Of a stretch of DNA of 64,000 nt, positions 11,455 through 23,219 are shown piece by piece (positions within the stretch are counted from its first letter, which is position 1; every line of letters starts with the position of its first letter). A model generated the notes under the pieces. That model saw only the letters and a program-made list of their open reading frames with translations. It did not search any database and had not been told where the DNA came from. This DNA comes from Diphasiastrum complanatum. Its lineage: Eukaryota; Streptophyta; Lycopodiopsida; Lycopodiales; Lycopodiaceae. The position numbers were made by a program, and so were the translations under genes. Location of the stretch: positions 42,301,176-42,365,175 of the forward strand of contig CM055112.1 of NCBI GenBank assembly GCA_029204225.1, written 5' to 3'.

Positions 11455-12354
11455 CCATCCCGATCCAAACCTGCTGCTCCAGTCTGTTCAGTGCAAGTTG
11501 AAACTCATCCTGCTTGGGTCTTGACTTGGGCACAAACCCAACGCCAAGCCCCTACACTTGCACCCAGCAAAACTCAATCATAGGTTGTTCCTCCAAGTGA
11601 TGATTCAACCCCGATAGTTTATCCTCACCCATCTGAAGAAATTCGGCTGCATCATGAGTATCGCCAGCAAATCCGTAATGTCAACCAACAATCTTTCTCT
11701 TCCCATAAAGTACCTCACAAGCCCTTTGAAAGCAAAACCCTTGAAGGTATCAAAGTTTGGGGATATTTACTACAAGCCAATGTCACTCTTCCATTCCATG
11801 TCCTCTGGAAGCATGCTGGCCAGTGGAAACAATAGATCCAATCCAATACCACCACCACTATTGATGAGTTGTCTGAAATGCTCTTACATCTAACCAATCC
11901 ACTCAGCGAATGAGGCAACATCAAAATCCCAGCTACCCATCATCAATTCCGTGAATTTTTAGTAGTACTCGATGGAGGTTCTAGGGTTAATATCATTTCC
12001 ACATCCCTCATGATGGAATGGAATCTGAAAGACAAGCTAGCCAAACCTACTTGTTAGCTTCGAATGGATGATCAAAGTGTGGTCCGACCTACTGGTTTCC
12101 TTCCGCACGTGCTGATCAAACTAGGAGGTCTCAAATTTTCTGTTGACCTTGTAGTACTTGATATTCCCAATAATGCCTATTCCTATGAATTACTACTTGG
12201 TCGTCCATGGATCACCAATGCACGAGTCATTCATGACTGGAGCAAAGGCCGAGTCACTTTTGGTAATTGTGACAATTCAATCACAATTGACTCAATGGGT
12301 AAACTCAAACCTGCACGCATACATGACGAGGGATCCTCAACCACCGTCATGTAA
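11455..12354 (+). pseudogene. Gypsy gag tail and aspartic protease
   Basis: Continuation of the gypsy gag after E1, then the retropepsin-like protease: EFLVVLDGGSRVNIIS carries the catalytic D-x-G as DGG, a variant common in plant gypsy elements. It is followed by LLLGRPWITNARVIHDW and GRVTFGNCDNSI. A stop lies near 12055 and another at 12352. The 11455-11930 stretch has several frame changes. Confidence 0.8.
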
Positions 12355-13470
12355 TCCTCAACCACCAACTCAGTATTTGAGCCATACCAGTCCAGCCACA
12401 AAAAAGGTCATTATGTTAAATCTACTGATATCATAAACTGGAGTCACAGTCTAGCTACCATTGATTGTGTGAATGCCAATTACTGTGCTCAACATCAGGA
12501 TAATTGTACCTCTCCACACCCGATTGATCACGACCAATCACCTGATCTGGTTACACCCATCATCAATATCAATTTTGTTGATATTCTTCCACACCATGAT
12601 GAGCTACTAAATGTTGCATGGCTACCTACTAGTGAATCAGATGATTTATTCATTGATGATGAGAACGTCTTACGAATTCAGAATTGCCCAGAAGATATGG
12701 ACATTTCTGATATTCAGATCCTCAACTATATGGAAGAACTTCCCCTGAAGACCTATCCACAACATGCTTCCAAGGTGGAATCAGTTGCCAAGGTTGCAAG
12801 TGAAAAACCTGAGACAAAATTCTACCATCCCAAATGCCCACACTATCCATGGGATCTCTGCGAGGAGGAGACTATCTTTCAAATTGATGACGAGATCCTC
12901 CATGACATACCAATTGTCTCTCCACCACCAAAACCTCAACTACGTGGTCATACTATGAAAGAGAAAATGAAAAAACAACTTCAAATTCAACCGCCGAGTG
13001 ACCTCACAACAATCCAAGAAGTTCCTGAGATTGCCTCTAGCCCTACACCCATCCCCGAAAAAGCCCCATCTTCGCAAGATAAAGGTAGGGCCCCCCTCGA
13101 ATCTCCAGCCCATGATGTTCCTGCATACTTTAAGGACTATACGATTGAGGATGTCACAATCAAATTACCCCAAGATCAACATGAGCCCACTGGTAATTCA
13201 CCCTATGAAGGCCCTGCACAAACCATAACCCTTTCCCTGAGTGAGCCAAATGAAACCAACGAAGATCTTGTCCACATCGGAGCTCATCTCAATCGCGAAC
13301 AACGAAGACGGCTTGAAAAGCTCCTACGAAAATATCGACATATCTTTGCTTAGGCCTATAAAGACATGAAAGGCGTCTCACCCCAAGTAGTTGTGCATTG
13401 TATCCCACTTAAACCGGGTGCGAGGCCCACTGTGAGTCGTCCGTACAGATGCAATCCCATCTATAAGGCC
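12355..13470 (+). pseudogene. Gypsy protease-RT linker and RT N-terminus
   Basis: Long frame to 13353 with an acidic, proline-rich linker (LPHHDELLNVAWLPTS, HDVPAYFKDYTIEDVTIKL). It then reaches the start of RT: QTITLSLSEPNETNEDLVHI and RRLEKLLRKYRHIFA. TAG at 13351 replaces the Trp seen in the copy at 1172-2046. Reading then continues HCIPLKPGARP and RPYRCNPIYKA to about 13470, where the RT core is deleted. Confidence 0.85.
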
Positions 13471-13745
13471 CTTCTCCTGGAAAGTCATGCCTTTTGGGCT
13501 CTACAATGCTCCTAGCACCTTCCAACGTGTTATGCAAGCGACCTTTTCTCAGCAAATGGGCGATACCTTAGAAGTTTACTTGGACAATTTAGGAGCACAT
13601 TCCAAAGAAATACGTCATCTGTCTGTGCTCGAAATTTTTTTTATCCAATGTCAACGCTTCGGTATCTCTCTTAATCTTGAAAAATGCCAGATTGGGGTAA
13701 CCCATGGTATTGTGTTAGGACGTATTATCTCACATTGCCACTGAC
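13471..13745 (+). pseudogene. Gypsy RT palm remnant with mutated catalytic box
   Basis: Resumes at VMPFGLYNAPSTFQRVMQAT. The fingers and first catalytic Asp region, present in the copy at 1172-2046, are missing between IYKA and MPFGL. The catalytic box reads EVYLDNLGAHSKE: YLDN in place of Y-x-D-D. It ends with GISLNLEKCQIGVTHGIVLG. Confidence 0.88.
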
Positions 13746-14370
13746 CCTGAAAAGATCCTTATCAGTCAAAATCTACCGGAACCGCGTACGATACATGAAG
13801 TTTACTCCTTCCTTGGCCACGCCAACTACGATCGGTGCTTTGTTTTCGATTTCGCTAACAAAGCCCGCTTAATCTACAAAGTAGTTGTAGTTCCCAAATG
13901 GACGGATGAACAACGCGTCGTCTTCAATCAACTCAAAGAAGCCCTTACCAAAGCACCCATCCTCCGGGCTCCTGATTATTCTAAAGAATTCCATGTGAAT
14001 ACCGATGCATCCAAGTATGCCATTGGAGCAGTGCTCACCCAACTGGGAGAATTCAAAAAAAATTATCCAATTTGTTTTCTTAGTCGACAAGTGATACCTG
14101 CTGAAGTCAATTATACCACCACCGAACGCGAAGCCTTGGCAATGGTATATGCGGTTCAGAAGTTTTGCCATTATCTTCTAGGAAAAATCTTTGCGTTCTT
14201 CACTGATCATCAAGCACTGTTGTATCTCATCAACAAAACTTGCACCATAGGTTGTATTACTAGATGGATCCTATTATTGAGAGAATTTGAGATTAGGATT
14301 GTGGTTCGTAAGGGAGTTCAGCATTTTTTAGTAGATCATCTATCCCGAATCCCTAACCTTCCTACCCCTG
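13746..14370 (+). pseudogene. Gypsy RT thumb and RNase H
   Basis: KIYRNRVRYMKFTPSLA, a thumb remnant in shifted frame, is followed from 13995 by the RNase H domain. Motifs are NTDASKYAIGAVLTQLGEFK, NYTTTEREALAMVYAVQKF, AFFTDHQALLYLINK and VDHLSRIP. The D, E and D positions of the fold (TDAS, REAL, TDHQ) are all present. Confidence 0.88.
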
Positions 14371-15690
14371 ATCAAGGCGTCAACGATGATTTACCAGATG
14401 CAGTCCTTTTCCAGGTTGACTCTACACCTGTATGGGCTAAGGAAATTACCGAATATTTAACTTCAGGACAGATGGATCCTTCCTTCTCTAAACCCGAACA
14501 ACGAGTGTTGGTCCTCAAAACTAAACCTTATACGTTAATTGCAGGACAACTCTACAAGCAAGGGTTAGATGTAATTATTCGACGATGTCTTACTGAAGGA
14601 GAAATCCCCTCTGTAATTTCCCTCAGTCATGAAGGTATTGGTGCCGGCCATTTCTCTTCTAAAACAACTGCTAAGAAAATCCTCTTGGCCGATTTCTGGT
14701 GGCCAACACTCTTCAAGGATACCACAATTACACTAAGGCTTGTGATGTCTGCCAACACACAAAACGCTTTCAAAAAACAGACCACATGTCTTTACACCCT
14801 GTAACCACTTATCAAGCTTTCCAGAAATGGGAAATCGATTATGTCGGACCTATTAGTCCTGCTGCTCGACACACACAATCTCGTTATATCATAGTAGCTA
14901 TGGACTACTAGACCAAATGGGCTGAAACAAGAGCTATTCGCAATGCTCACGCTCGTTCCACCGCCAAATTTTTCTATGAACAAGTTATAGTTAGGTTCGG
15001 ATGTCCTATAGAGCTTATTAGTGATAGGGAAACACATTTTCGTAACTCTATCATAGCAGATCTTCTTTCCAAATTTTTTGTGGTACATCGCAAAAGTTCC
15101 CCATACTATCCACGCTGCAATGGCCAGGCAGAATCCACCAATAAAATCCTATGTGGCATTCTCACCAAAACCGTCGAATCCAGCCGATCTGATTGGGAAC
15201 TCAAACTCCATGCTGCTCTGTGGGCTTATCGCACTACCCCGAAGCGAGCTACAATCTTAACCCCCTTCCAGCTCACATATGGTCAAGAAGCCGTTATGCT
15301 TGTGGAATTCCATATTTCCTCCCTTCGAGTAGCCTACAACCTTGAGCTCGATACTCCTCAAAATCTAGCAAATAGGTTATTCCATCTGGAGCAATTCTGT
15401 GAAACATGACGGATCAGCATCCATGCTCAACAAGTCCACAAACGATGACAAAAAGCATGGCATGATCGATCATTGAAACTTAGAGATTTCCAGGTGGGCG
15501 ATAAGGTCCTGCTATACCAGGCCAAAGCCTTCAAAGGCAAACTGAAATTTTCAGGCCAAGGACCTTACGCCATAAAAAAGATCTTTGCCTCTGGATATGT
15601 TCAACTCCAAACCCTTTAAGGCGATGTCCTCGACACTGTGGTCAATGGGAGTCGATTGCGGAACCTTGCTTTTATCTTGATATGTATTAG
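14371..15690 (+). pseudogene. Gypsy integrase and pol C-terminus
   Basis: Starts PDAVLFQVDSTPVWAKEI. The zinc-binding domain (HEGIGAGHFSSKTTAKKI, DFWWPTLF, CDVCQHTKRFQKTD) changes frame near 14720. The core shows WEIDYVGPISPAAR, LISDRETHF, then YYPRCNGQAESTNKI, matching the D-D-35-E pattern. The C-terminus reads FQVGDKVLLYQAKAFKGKL, GPYAIKKI and VVNGSRLR. Stops are at 14909 (TAG) and 15407 (TGA). No chromodomain follows. Confidence 0.88.
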
Positions 15691-16366
15691 TTGCTTTTTC
15701 TCTACTGTTTATTTTTTTCTTCTCTCTTTTTATTATTTGTATGCCATTTTGACAACATTTTTTGCTGTGATTTGTTGTTCCACCCATCAAGATACTATCT
15801 GATCAGGTATACCAACAGTCTTCTCTGAGAAAACCACAAAAGTCATTAGTTTCAGACAAAATATTTTCACATCATCTCAGATAGAATTCGCCTGACCTCT
15901 TTCTTACAGAGAACGATTCATTTTTGGCCTCCGCGAATTCTGTCTCAGAAGCAAAATGTCAAAAAATCAAAAAAATGGAGTTTTCTTCATTAGATATCCA
16001 TGTTCAGAATTCGCCGACAATTCGCAGGAGCTCAAATTGATCCTCACAATTTCTCTATTCCCTCCGCGAATTCTGATCAGATACATTTTTGCACTATCAG
16101 ACATTTTCTCTCTTTTGGCAAACACAAATCACTTACAGACATTCGTGGGCCCTCAGAATGATGCCTCAAAATTTGCGATCATCATTACCAAATCGTGGAC
16201 ACTGAGGACGATTTCTAGGTGAGGTTGTGAATTCCTGCCCAAAAAAGTCTATATATAGGTCTCCACCCTCTCTCCATGAGTTTATTCTAGATTGGTGCTC
16301 TCGAGTTCATGCCAAATTTTTTCAAAATTTTCAAAATTCTCAGAGCAATCTAAAATCACTACTGCC
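15691..16366 (+). promoter_or_regulatory. Spacer before third ORF with inverted motifs and TATA box
   Basis: No coding frame. Holds GAATTCGC at 15884 and 16007, each followed by its inverse GCGAATTC at 15933 and 16066, as in the gag leader. A TATA box, TATATATAG, lies at 16250-16258, 109 bp before the ATG of the next frame, so that frame could have had its own promoter. This is inference from sequence only. Confidence 0.5.
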
Positions 16367-18832
16367 ATGGCTTCCCATGATTCCTCACTGAGCTTGCATT
16401 GCCGTAAACCCCCTCATCCTTATTCAGGGGATATAATCATGATCTCTCTTAAGAATTACACCAAGCAGCTCACACTGGCCAAGGATATCCTCACCAATCT
16501 TGGCTTTGATCTAACACTTTTCCAGGACCAACAGAACGAGAGCCTCATCTGAGCAGCCTACTTGACCTATTCGGATGAGTTCCAAACTTTCCGGCTTACA
16601 ACCAAGATTGGCAGTTATTCTATTATCAACGTCTCTCCGAGGGATCTTCAGAGTGTCAGCTTTCCTAATCTCGGAGAGACAGTCCATGGCAAGGGCACCA
16701 GCTATGATGCCAAGTACTTCACCAAGTTTCTGACAGACGACGACAAAACCATTTCCCAAACCAACGATGGGATCGCTATCCGACTCATCACGGATCCCCA
16801 TCCACGGGCCGCCTCAAAGATCATCGTCACCATGGCTGCAGTACATACCACCAAGATGGATCGCATCCCACCGAGTGATCTCTTCTCTCTAGCCCTCCCC
16901 ATGGACGACCCCACTCAAAATTATAAGTGGGCTGAGAAGGTAGCGGAAAAGCTATGTGGAGCCCTGAAAGTCTGCAAATCAACTACCAAATGTGGGTATC
17001 TCCTCCACATGTTGGTCACCAAGCAATTGGGGTCTAAGGTAGCTACTGCCATCAAGGAGCTGGATGCTGTTTATCCAAGCACAAAAAAGTGAGCCACCCC
17101 CCAACCGATAGTAGAACCAGTCTCACCAGCCCCACCTACTAAGAACCAGAAAGAGAAGATAGTCAGCACCGAAGCATATGTCCCACATGACATTCTATCC
17201 AGCGACATCGGGGTAGAATATGCTGAATCCAGAGGGAGCCTTAAACCATCTCAGGTCCCAAAGGAGGTCCTAGAGCAGCAGGCAGCCTTACTTCACCAGG
17301 CCCAACAATGCCAACAAGCAGTAGCAGCAGTAGCAAGCAGCTCCGAAACGGCAAGCACTTCTGGCTCTGATCCTATGGGCGTGATTCTGTCCACACAAGC
17401 AATCTCCTCTCCATCACTTGCTCTCACAATCCCACCACCACTTCCACCATTTACCGTCACCTCCACACCCTAACTAACTCTCAACATGGGCTTCCCTTCC
17501 ACACTTCCACAAAAGCCCTCGACTATACAAATCTCCACCCTACTTGACTCCACAGTCAATGTAGATGATTTTGCCTTACAATTACTAACTGCACTCCCAT
17601 CAACCACTGTCACCACTAACCCAATCCCACAATCTCCGCCACGTAGTCTCTCCCCACCCCTTAATCCACAATCACCTCTCCCTGACTTTCCTACACCTCC
17701 ATCTAGCCCTGCTCTTGATTTTCTACCATTTAACCCCATGCCGTATCCTAACTACACACGCAACCTCCCTGACATTGGTCCTTGGGAGCAGCTACCCCTT
17801 ACAGCCCAAAAAGCGGTATGGTTGGTGAATGAGCTCCAATACAATATCTTCGGCACCCTAGGGGGACAACACACTATGCGGCAATTCGACGATGGTGCTA
17901 TGGCGGACCTTCAGAGAGAAAAAACAAGGCTAGAGGAGGAAACCAAACAACAGCAGCTGCAGATCCAGAACCTCACAAATTACAATCAACAATAGCAGCA
18001 GATGCTAATCCATCTCCAGAACCATCTCCAACTGAAGGTATCCAACATGCAGCAAACCATCGATACCCTCAAAGCCGAGAAGGATGAGGCTGTAGCATAT
18101 TCACAAGCAGCACGTTCCACTATGAAGGAACAATTAGAAGTGGTGGACTTCAATGACTTCACACCACCAGCTATCCCTGAGAGAACTGCCATTCGAGTGG
18201 TGGCCTATCAAACGCTGGCCCAAAAGTTGAAAGCCACGACAGAGCAACACGCAAAATTACAACAATCATACATTCCTTACGTCGAGGCCGTAAACCAGCA
18301 CATAGCCACTCTGGAAGAACGCTTAAAGGCTGTTGTCCCGTCGACTCCGTTGGTTCATGCAGAGCACGTCCAATTTCATGATTTGGGACACCACTTTGAT
18401 GGACCCGATGGTGGAGATGGCGCAGGATTTCAACAGCCTCCTCCTGCAACTCAAGGCTCCGCATTTCAAAGCCAACCCCTGGGGCAAGGAGCTCAAACAC
18501 CAACCAATCCATCGAGCTCTGGGGGTACCAGCTCCCAACATTTTCTTTTCCCTTCCACCGTGTCTAACCCCCTCGACACCACTAACCCCACCTTCATTTC
18601 ACGACACTTTTCCCCTGAATCACAACGAATTGCAGAAGCTAACCCCTCACCTCCTCTATCTCCTGATCTCGATCCACAAACCGAACACGAGATTGCCTCT
18701 GAAGCCCCTACCATCCGGCATAGAATCACGCCCACAGAACCAAGCAAGGAGCTGCGCGTCTCTCAGGAGTTTGCAAAGAAGTACCTAACAACAAAAGAGC
18801 GAGGTGACTACATACTGCCTCAAGATTCATAG
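16367..18832 (+). pseudogene. Third ORF of gypsy element (unknown, possibly env-like position)
   Basis: One uninterrupted reading frame of 822 codons from ATG 16367 (MASHDSSLSLHCRKPPHPY), broken only by four stops: TGA 16550, TGA 17090, TAA 17471, TAG 17993. No frameshift is seen. Layout: a roughly 240-residue globular N-terminal region; a low-complexity Gln/Ala/Ser and Pro region (about 300-470, e.g. PPRSLSPPLNPQSPLPDFP); a Gln/Glu-rich coiled coil (about 510-580 and 610-650); a disordered Ser/Pro tail. I do not recognise the family. Its place after pol is that of the extra ORF of Athila-like gypsy elements, but no clear membrane or signal segment was seen. It could also be the gag of a different element. 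Confidence 0.6.
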
Positions 18833-18834
18833 TG

Positions 18835-19867
18835 CTTGGAGATGGATCTAGACATCAACACCAACGGCAGAGACAGATGACTCAAAGACGTTCTGTTTGT
18901 GCGTACTCTGCAACAGGACTTGCTCTTTGTAGCAAGAAACATGCAGGGATGCGTGTGACGTTTTCTGACGAAGCATGCAACGTGATTGATGCCAGTATCA
19001 GTACATTGATCACTCAAGGCAGAAGGAAAGGAAACCTATATCATCTGAAGGTACGCCTACCTGTAGATTAGGTGCATCAGATTCATGATGACTCGCCAGA
19101 CACTCTGTGGCACAGAAGACTCCGCCACATAAACTCAATGGCACTTTACCAAGCAAGCCATCATGGAGCGATAACAGGGGTCAGCATCTCAAATGCAACC
19201 AGTTCGACCACTTGTGATGCATGTTTGAAGGGCAAGATGTCACGCACTCCATTCATCAAAGACTCATACAGAACGACTAAGATTCTAGAGTTAGTGTATT
19301 TTGACATTTGGACCATTCAATGTGATCTCAGTAGGAGGTCCAAAGTATTATATAACCTTCACTGATGACTATAGTAAATTTGCCAGAGTGTATTTTATTC
19401 AGAATAAATTTGAAGCACTTGATAAATTCACTAAATATGTGAATTGGGCTGAAAGATGTACAGGTAGCAAAGTGATGCAGATAAGGACAGATTGAGGTGT
19501 CAAATACATCTCGAATCACTTCACTGACTTCTACAATAATCGTGGCATCATTCACAGAAGGACTGTAGCCTACATGCCATAGCACAATGGTGTTGCTGAA
19601 TGAAAGAACAGAACCCTGATGGAAGCAGCCAAATGCATGATGGCCTACTCAAAAGCTCCAAGGGTACTGTGGGATGAAGCAGTAGCTACAGCCGCATACA
19701 TCTAGAATAGAACAGGTAAGTCTGGTGTCTCTCACACGACACCACACAAGCTATGGTGGGATAGAAAGCCCAATCTGTCTCACGTCAAAATCTTTGGCTG
19801 TGCAGCTTATGCACATATTCCTAATAAGCTTCGAAAGAAGCTTGATGAGAAAGCCGAGCAGGGATTT
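18835..19867 (+). pseudogene. Ty1/copia pre-integrase and integrase fragment
   Basis: Begins abruptly after the third ORF. Pre-integrase part: LKDVLFVRTLQQDLLFV, NLYHLKV, then LWHRRLRHINSMALYQA with CDACLKGKMSR (HHCC domain). Core: [57 protein letters not shown]. Stops replace expected residues in RTD-GVKYIS (TGA), YMP-HN (TAG), AE-KNR (TGA) and YI-NRT (TAG). A frameshift lies near 19300. All four stops are one transition from CGA or CAG. Confidence 0.85.
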
Positions 19868-20985
19868 TTGGTAGGTTATGACAACAACTCGTCATACTAT
19901 AGAGTCTACATGCCAGACACGAACGCTGTGAAAATAGTGAGAGATGTCAGATTTGATGAGAGTAGGACAATGGTCAATGACGATCTTGTCAACTATGAAG
20001 TTTTGGAGACACAGTACTATGACCTATTGCAAGTGACAAAGGGAACAGAGGACGAACACAAAAACAAAGATTTTCAAGTCCTTTCCCATTCGAGTGATGA
20101 ATCTGAAGAAGAAAGATTCGAGAGGCAGCCTGCTACTACAATTCCTGTAAACCAAGATGGTTCCGGACCTAGTAGAGCAGACAAAGAAAAAGGCATTGTT
20201 GTCCCAGGAGGATCTCCTAGAAGGTCGACAAGACCACGAAGAGCACCAGCAAGATATACGCTAGGTAGTTCAGCTTCCACATTAGAAGAGTTATGTGGAT
20301 TCAGTGGCGAACCACAAACTTTTAAGGAAGTGATTGAATGTCCTAAGAAAGACAGATCGATCCAAGCCATGAACAAAGAGATGGAGTCCATGAGGAAGAA
20401 CCAGGTATGGACGTTGCAGCCATCACCACATAAGCGCAAGACTGTCAAATACAAATGGGTTTTCAAGCTCAAATACGGACCAGATGGGAATGTGACGAAA
20501 TACAAGGCAAGATTGGTAGCAAAGGGATTCTCTCAGAGATATGGTTTTGACTACTCTGAAACCTTTTCTCCTATCGTCAAACATTCGTACCTACGATTGT
20601 TATTTGCATATGCAGTAGCTTATGACCTCAGGATCTACATTGTGGATGGCCTTCTTGCATGGAGAGCTAGACGAAGAGGTCTATATGGATCAACCCCCAG
20701 GATATGTCTCGAATTCACTTCTTGACTATGCATGAAGAATGCATAGAAGCATCTACAGTTTGAAACAATGAACCCAACAATGGTACAAGAAGAAAGATCA
20801 AGCCCTGAAATCATTAGGATTCATGCCTCTGTTGGCTGATTCCAATGTATATGTCAGAGTTACTGATGGGCAGATCATCATTGTGGCTGTGTACGTGGAT
20901 GACACTCTGATACTTTGCAGGAGTAGCTGATTGCTGAAGTGAAGACAAACATCTTGAAACATTTCGAGATCGTGGATCTGGGTGA
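19868..20985 (+). pseudogene. Ty1/copia reverse transcriptase fragment
   Basis: Continues the copia pol: linker with [19 protein letters not shown], then RT motifs [60 protein letters not shown]. The frame is lost near 20640 (expected DVKTAFL-like region) and resumes with RSIYSLKQ-TQQWYKK, where TGA stands for an expected residue. The catalytic box follows as VAVYVDDTLILC near 20890. Confidence 0.85.
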
Positions 20986-21880
20986 AGCCAGGTGTTACCT
21001 AGGCTTGAAAATTGAAAGAGACTATGAGGGAGGTGAACTATACCTTCACTAGTCTAGATACACCCAGAAGATCCTAGAGGACTTTGGGATGCTGAACTGC
21101 AAAGGAACGAATACTCCAATGCTCGCAAGGATGGTGCCGACAAGCGATGACTGTCCAAAGACTGAGGAAGAGAGAGAACAGATGCAGCTCACACCTTACA
21201 AGAAGCTGATAGGATCACTGATGTACCTTGCTGACAACACACGTCTTGAAATTGCTTATGCAGTATTCAGGATGAGCCAATTCTACACGAATCCAGGCTC
21301 AACACATTGAAAGATTGCAAAACATATTTTGCAATATCTTCAATTAGCAAGGGATTATGGCCTGTGTTATTGTCGTGATGCAGGTTTCAGGATGCTTTCC
21401 TACAATGATGCTAGTTGGGCATCTCTCAAGGACGACTATAAAAGCATCTCAGGAGGATGCACCATTGCATCAGGAGTAGCAGTTCTCTGGGTCAGCAAGA
21501 AGCAGAGCGTTGTAGCCCAGTCATCCTGCGAAGCAGAGTATGTTGCAGCAGCAAAGATGGCCAACGAGATCATCTAGCTAAGGCAATTCTTGGACAAATT
21601 GGGCGAAACAAGAAATGAGCCTATGGTTTTGCAGATGGATAACACCTTTGCAATACATCTGAGGAAAGATCTTGTGTTCCACTAGAGAACAAACCACATT
21701 GTGATCACTTGGTCAGGGATCTAATTGAAAAGAAGATGCTGCAGACCACCTTCATCAGAACGAAAGACATGGTTGCTGACATCTTCACCAAAGCCCTAGA
21801 CAAAGGACTTTTTGAGAGACAGAGGAGCAATCTTGCGATCGTAAAGCTATCATGCTTTGAGAGGGAGCTGAAGAAATAAA
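20986..21880 (+). pseudogene. Ty1/copia RNase H fragment
   Basis: CYLGLKIERDYEGGELYLH, then TPMLARMVPTSDDCPKTEEE, KLIGSLMYLADNTRLEIAYA, followed by the RNase H block SYNDASWASLKDDYKSISGG, SKKQSVVAQSSCEAEYVAAA and DIFTKALDKGLFERQR. Stops fall at LH-SRY (TAG), TH-KI (TGA) and EII-LRQF (TAG), the last two where Trp is expected. Confidence 0.85.
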
Positions 21881-22560
21881 ACATTTCTATTTACAAAGCT
21901 TTGCTAGCTTTCAGCCCTCTACTTGACAAAAGTGTTCACAAACACGAAAGTCAAGAGACACGACGCAAGAAAGTTATACGAACACCTGACAGGAACACAC
22001 GAACACAAAAGATTCGCAAACAAGAATATTTTGCGGTCGAACACGAGAAAGTCAGACGAAGGAAATGAAACCAACGACGCGACACAGAAAACATCGCGAA
22101 ACCTTTACTGCCCTCATGCTCCAGAGAGCACTAGTAAGATCATACAAGTACCCAAAAGTACAGATGTTTGATCTGATGGCATGGCATCAGCAGATACACT
22201 CTAGGTCGTGGCTAATCTACCATTCTTGTAATTTCCTGATTAGTTGTAGACGCTTAATCACTCTAATCTTAAAGTTACATAGAGCGATTATATACTTACT
22301 GGATGATACTTGACATATACAGAACATACATAGAGATGTATGAAGTAGTCTGATGCTAGTAAGCAATCAAGACGATATACAGGCAAAAGGTCCGCCTGCG
22401 TGCGAGACAAGTTCTGTGAGCAGGATCCATAGTGATCCGCGAGTCCGCTTGTAAGCGAGACATCCACTCGCGAGAGAACTGTATTTATCTCATGCCAACG
22501 CACTGCGTGGATCTGCATGCAGTGCTTGAAAAATCAAAGAAAAATCAATAGATGATCTTG
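21881..22560 (+). repeat. Possible 3' untranslated region and LTR of the copia fragment
   Basis: Sequence behind RNase H, first A-rich (21900-22100), then a richer block with internal short repeats (ACTCGCGAG, GTCCGC). No second copy exists in the window, so LTR edges cannot be set. Only its position supports the call. Confidence 0.3.
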
Positions 22561-23219
22561 TAGCCATTGTGCGCATGTCAATTTATGATGTATGCTCTTG
22601 AATGTGAATGTGTTTGCTTTTATTCGTGTGGCTGATTTTCCCATTCATTTCAATTCCGCACATTGGTTGAATTTGTTGAATGCTGCATTAATTCATAAAC
22701 GTAGGTCAATAGTGCCTGACTACATTCTGGAGGACTGTAGGAGCGATTCAGCTGGCAATGTCCAGTGATCACATCTGAACTCCATCTGAATCGCATTGAA
22801 TCATGGTTGCTTTGCTTTCGCGACTCTATATGATAAAAAAGAAATAGATGTTCTTTTCTATACAGAGGAAGGCAATATTATAGCAGAGAGGCATAGAAGT
22901 CCTTTGCAAAACAGAGGAAGGCGAGGTTATAGAAGAGGGAACTGTTCCCTCATCAATTCTTAATACTAATACTGAAAATATAAAAAAATTTACTGAATAG
23001 AGATCCATTTGTAAATAGAGATACATCAAAAAAAAAAAAAAAGATATAATCATTTACATGTAAGCAACCTGTTTATGGGGTTTTTATTGATATCAATATA
23101 GATTCTTACAATCAAGTTGTGTCCATAGTGTAATATTGGAATGCAATTTTTTATATTGATAAAAAGACATGATGATTGGCATGTATTTGCTGATAGTGAA
23201 TCTCAGTGTTCTTTCATAA
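22561..23219. other. Noncoding stretch, nothing assigned
   Basis: AT-rich intergenic sequence. A 13-bp sub-repeat, ACAGAGGAAGGCA/G, occurs at about 22862 and 22911, and an oligo-A run at 23027-23042. No gene or element edge recognised. Confidence 0.4.

Larger units (their letters stand above)
3271..18832 (+). mobile_element. Ty3/gypsy element with third ORF, interrupted by copia E1
   Basis: Order on the plus strand: LTR (about 3271-4041), PBS (4043), leader, gag (4896-5846, resuming at 11455), protease, RT, RNase H, integrase to about 15690, spacer with a TATA box, then a long third frame (16367-18832). No chromodomain is seen after the integrase. With an extra ORF behind pol this resembles the Athila/Tat side of Ty3/gypsy (inference). 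The 3' LTR is missing; the element ends at a junction with another copia at 18833-18835. Copia E1 sits in gag. Pol carries frameshifts, an RT deletion and stops, so the element is dead. Confidence 0.75.

Noticed and set aside
15551-15790. 79-codon minus-strand frame
   Set aside because: Antisense of the gypsy integrase C-terminus and adjoining noncoding sequence.
16511-16914. Minus-strand frames of 70-96 codons
   Set aside because: Antisense shadows of the third ORF, which has the longer frame and protein-like composition.
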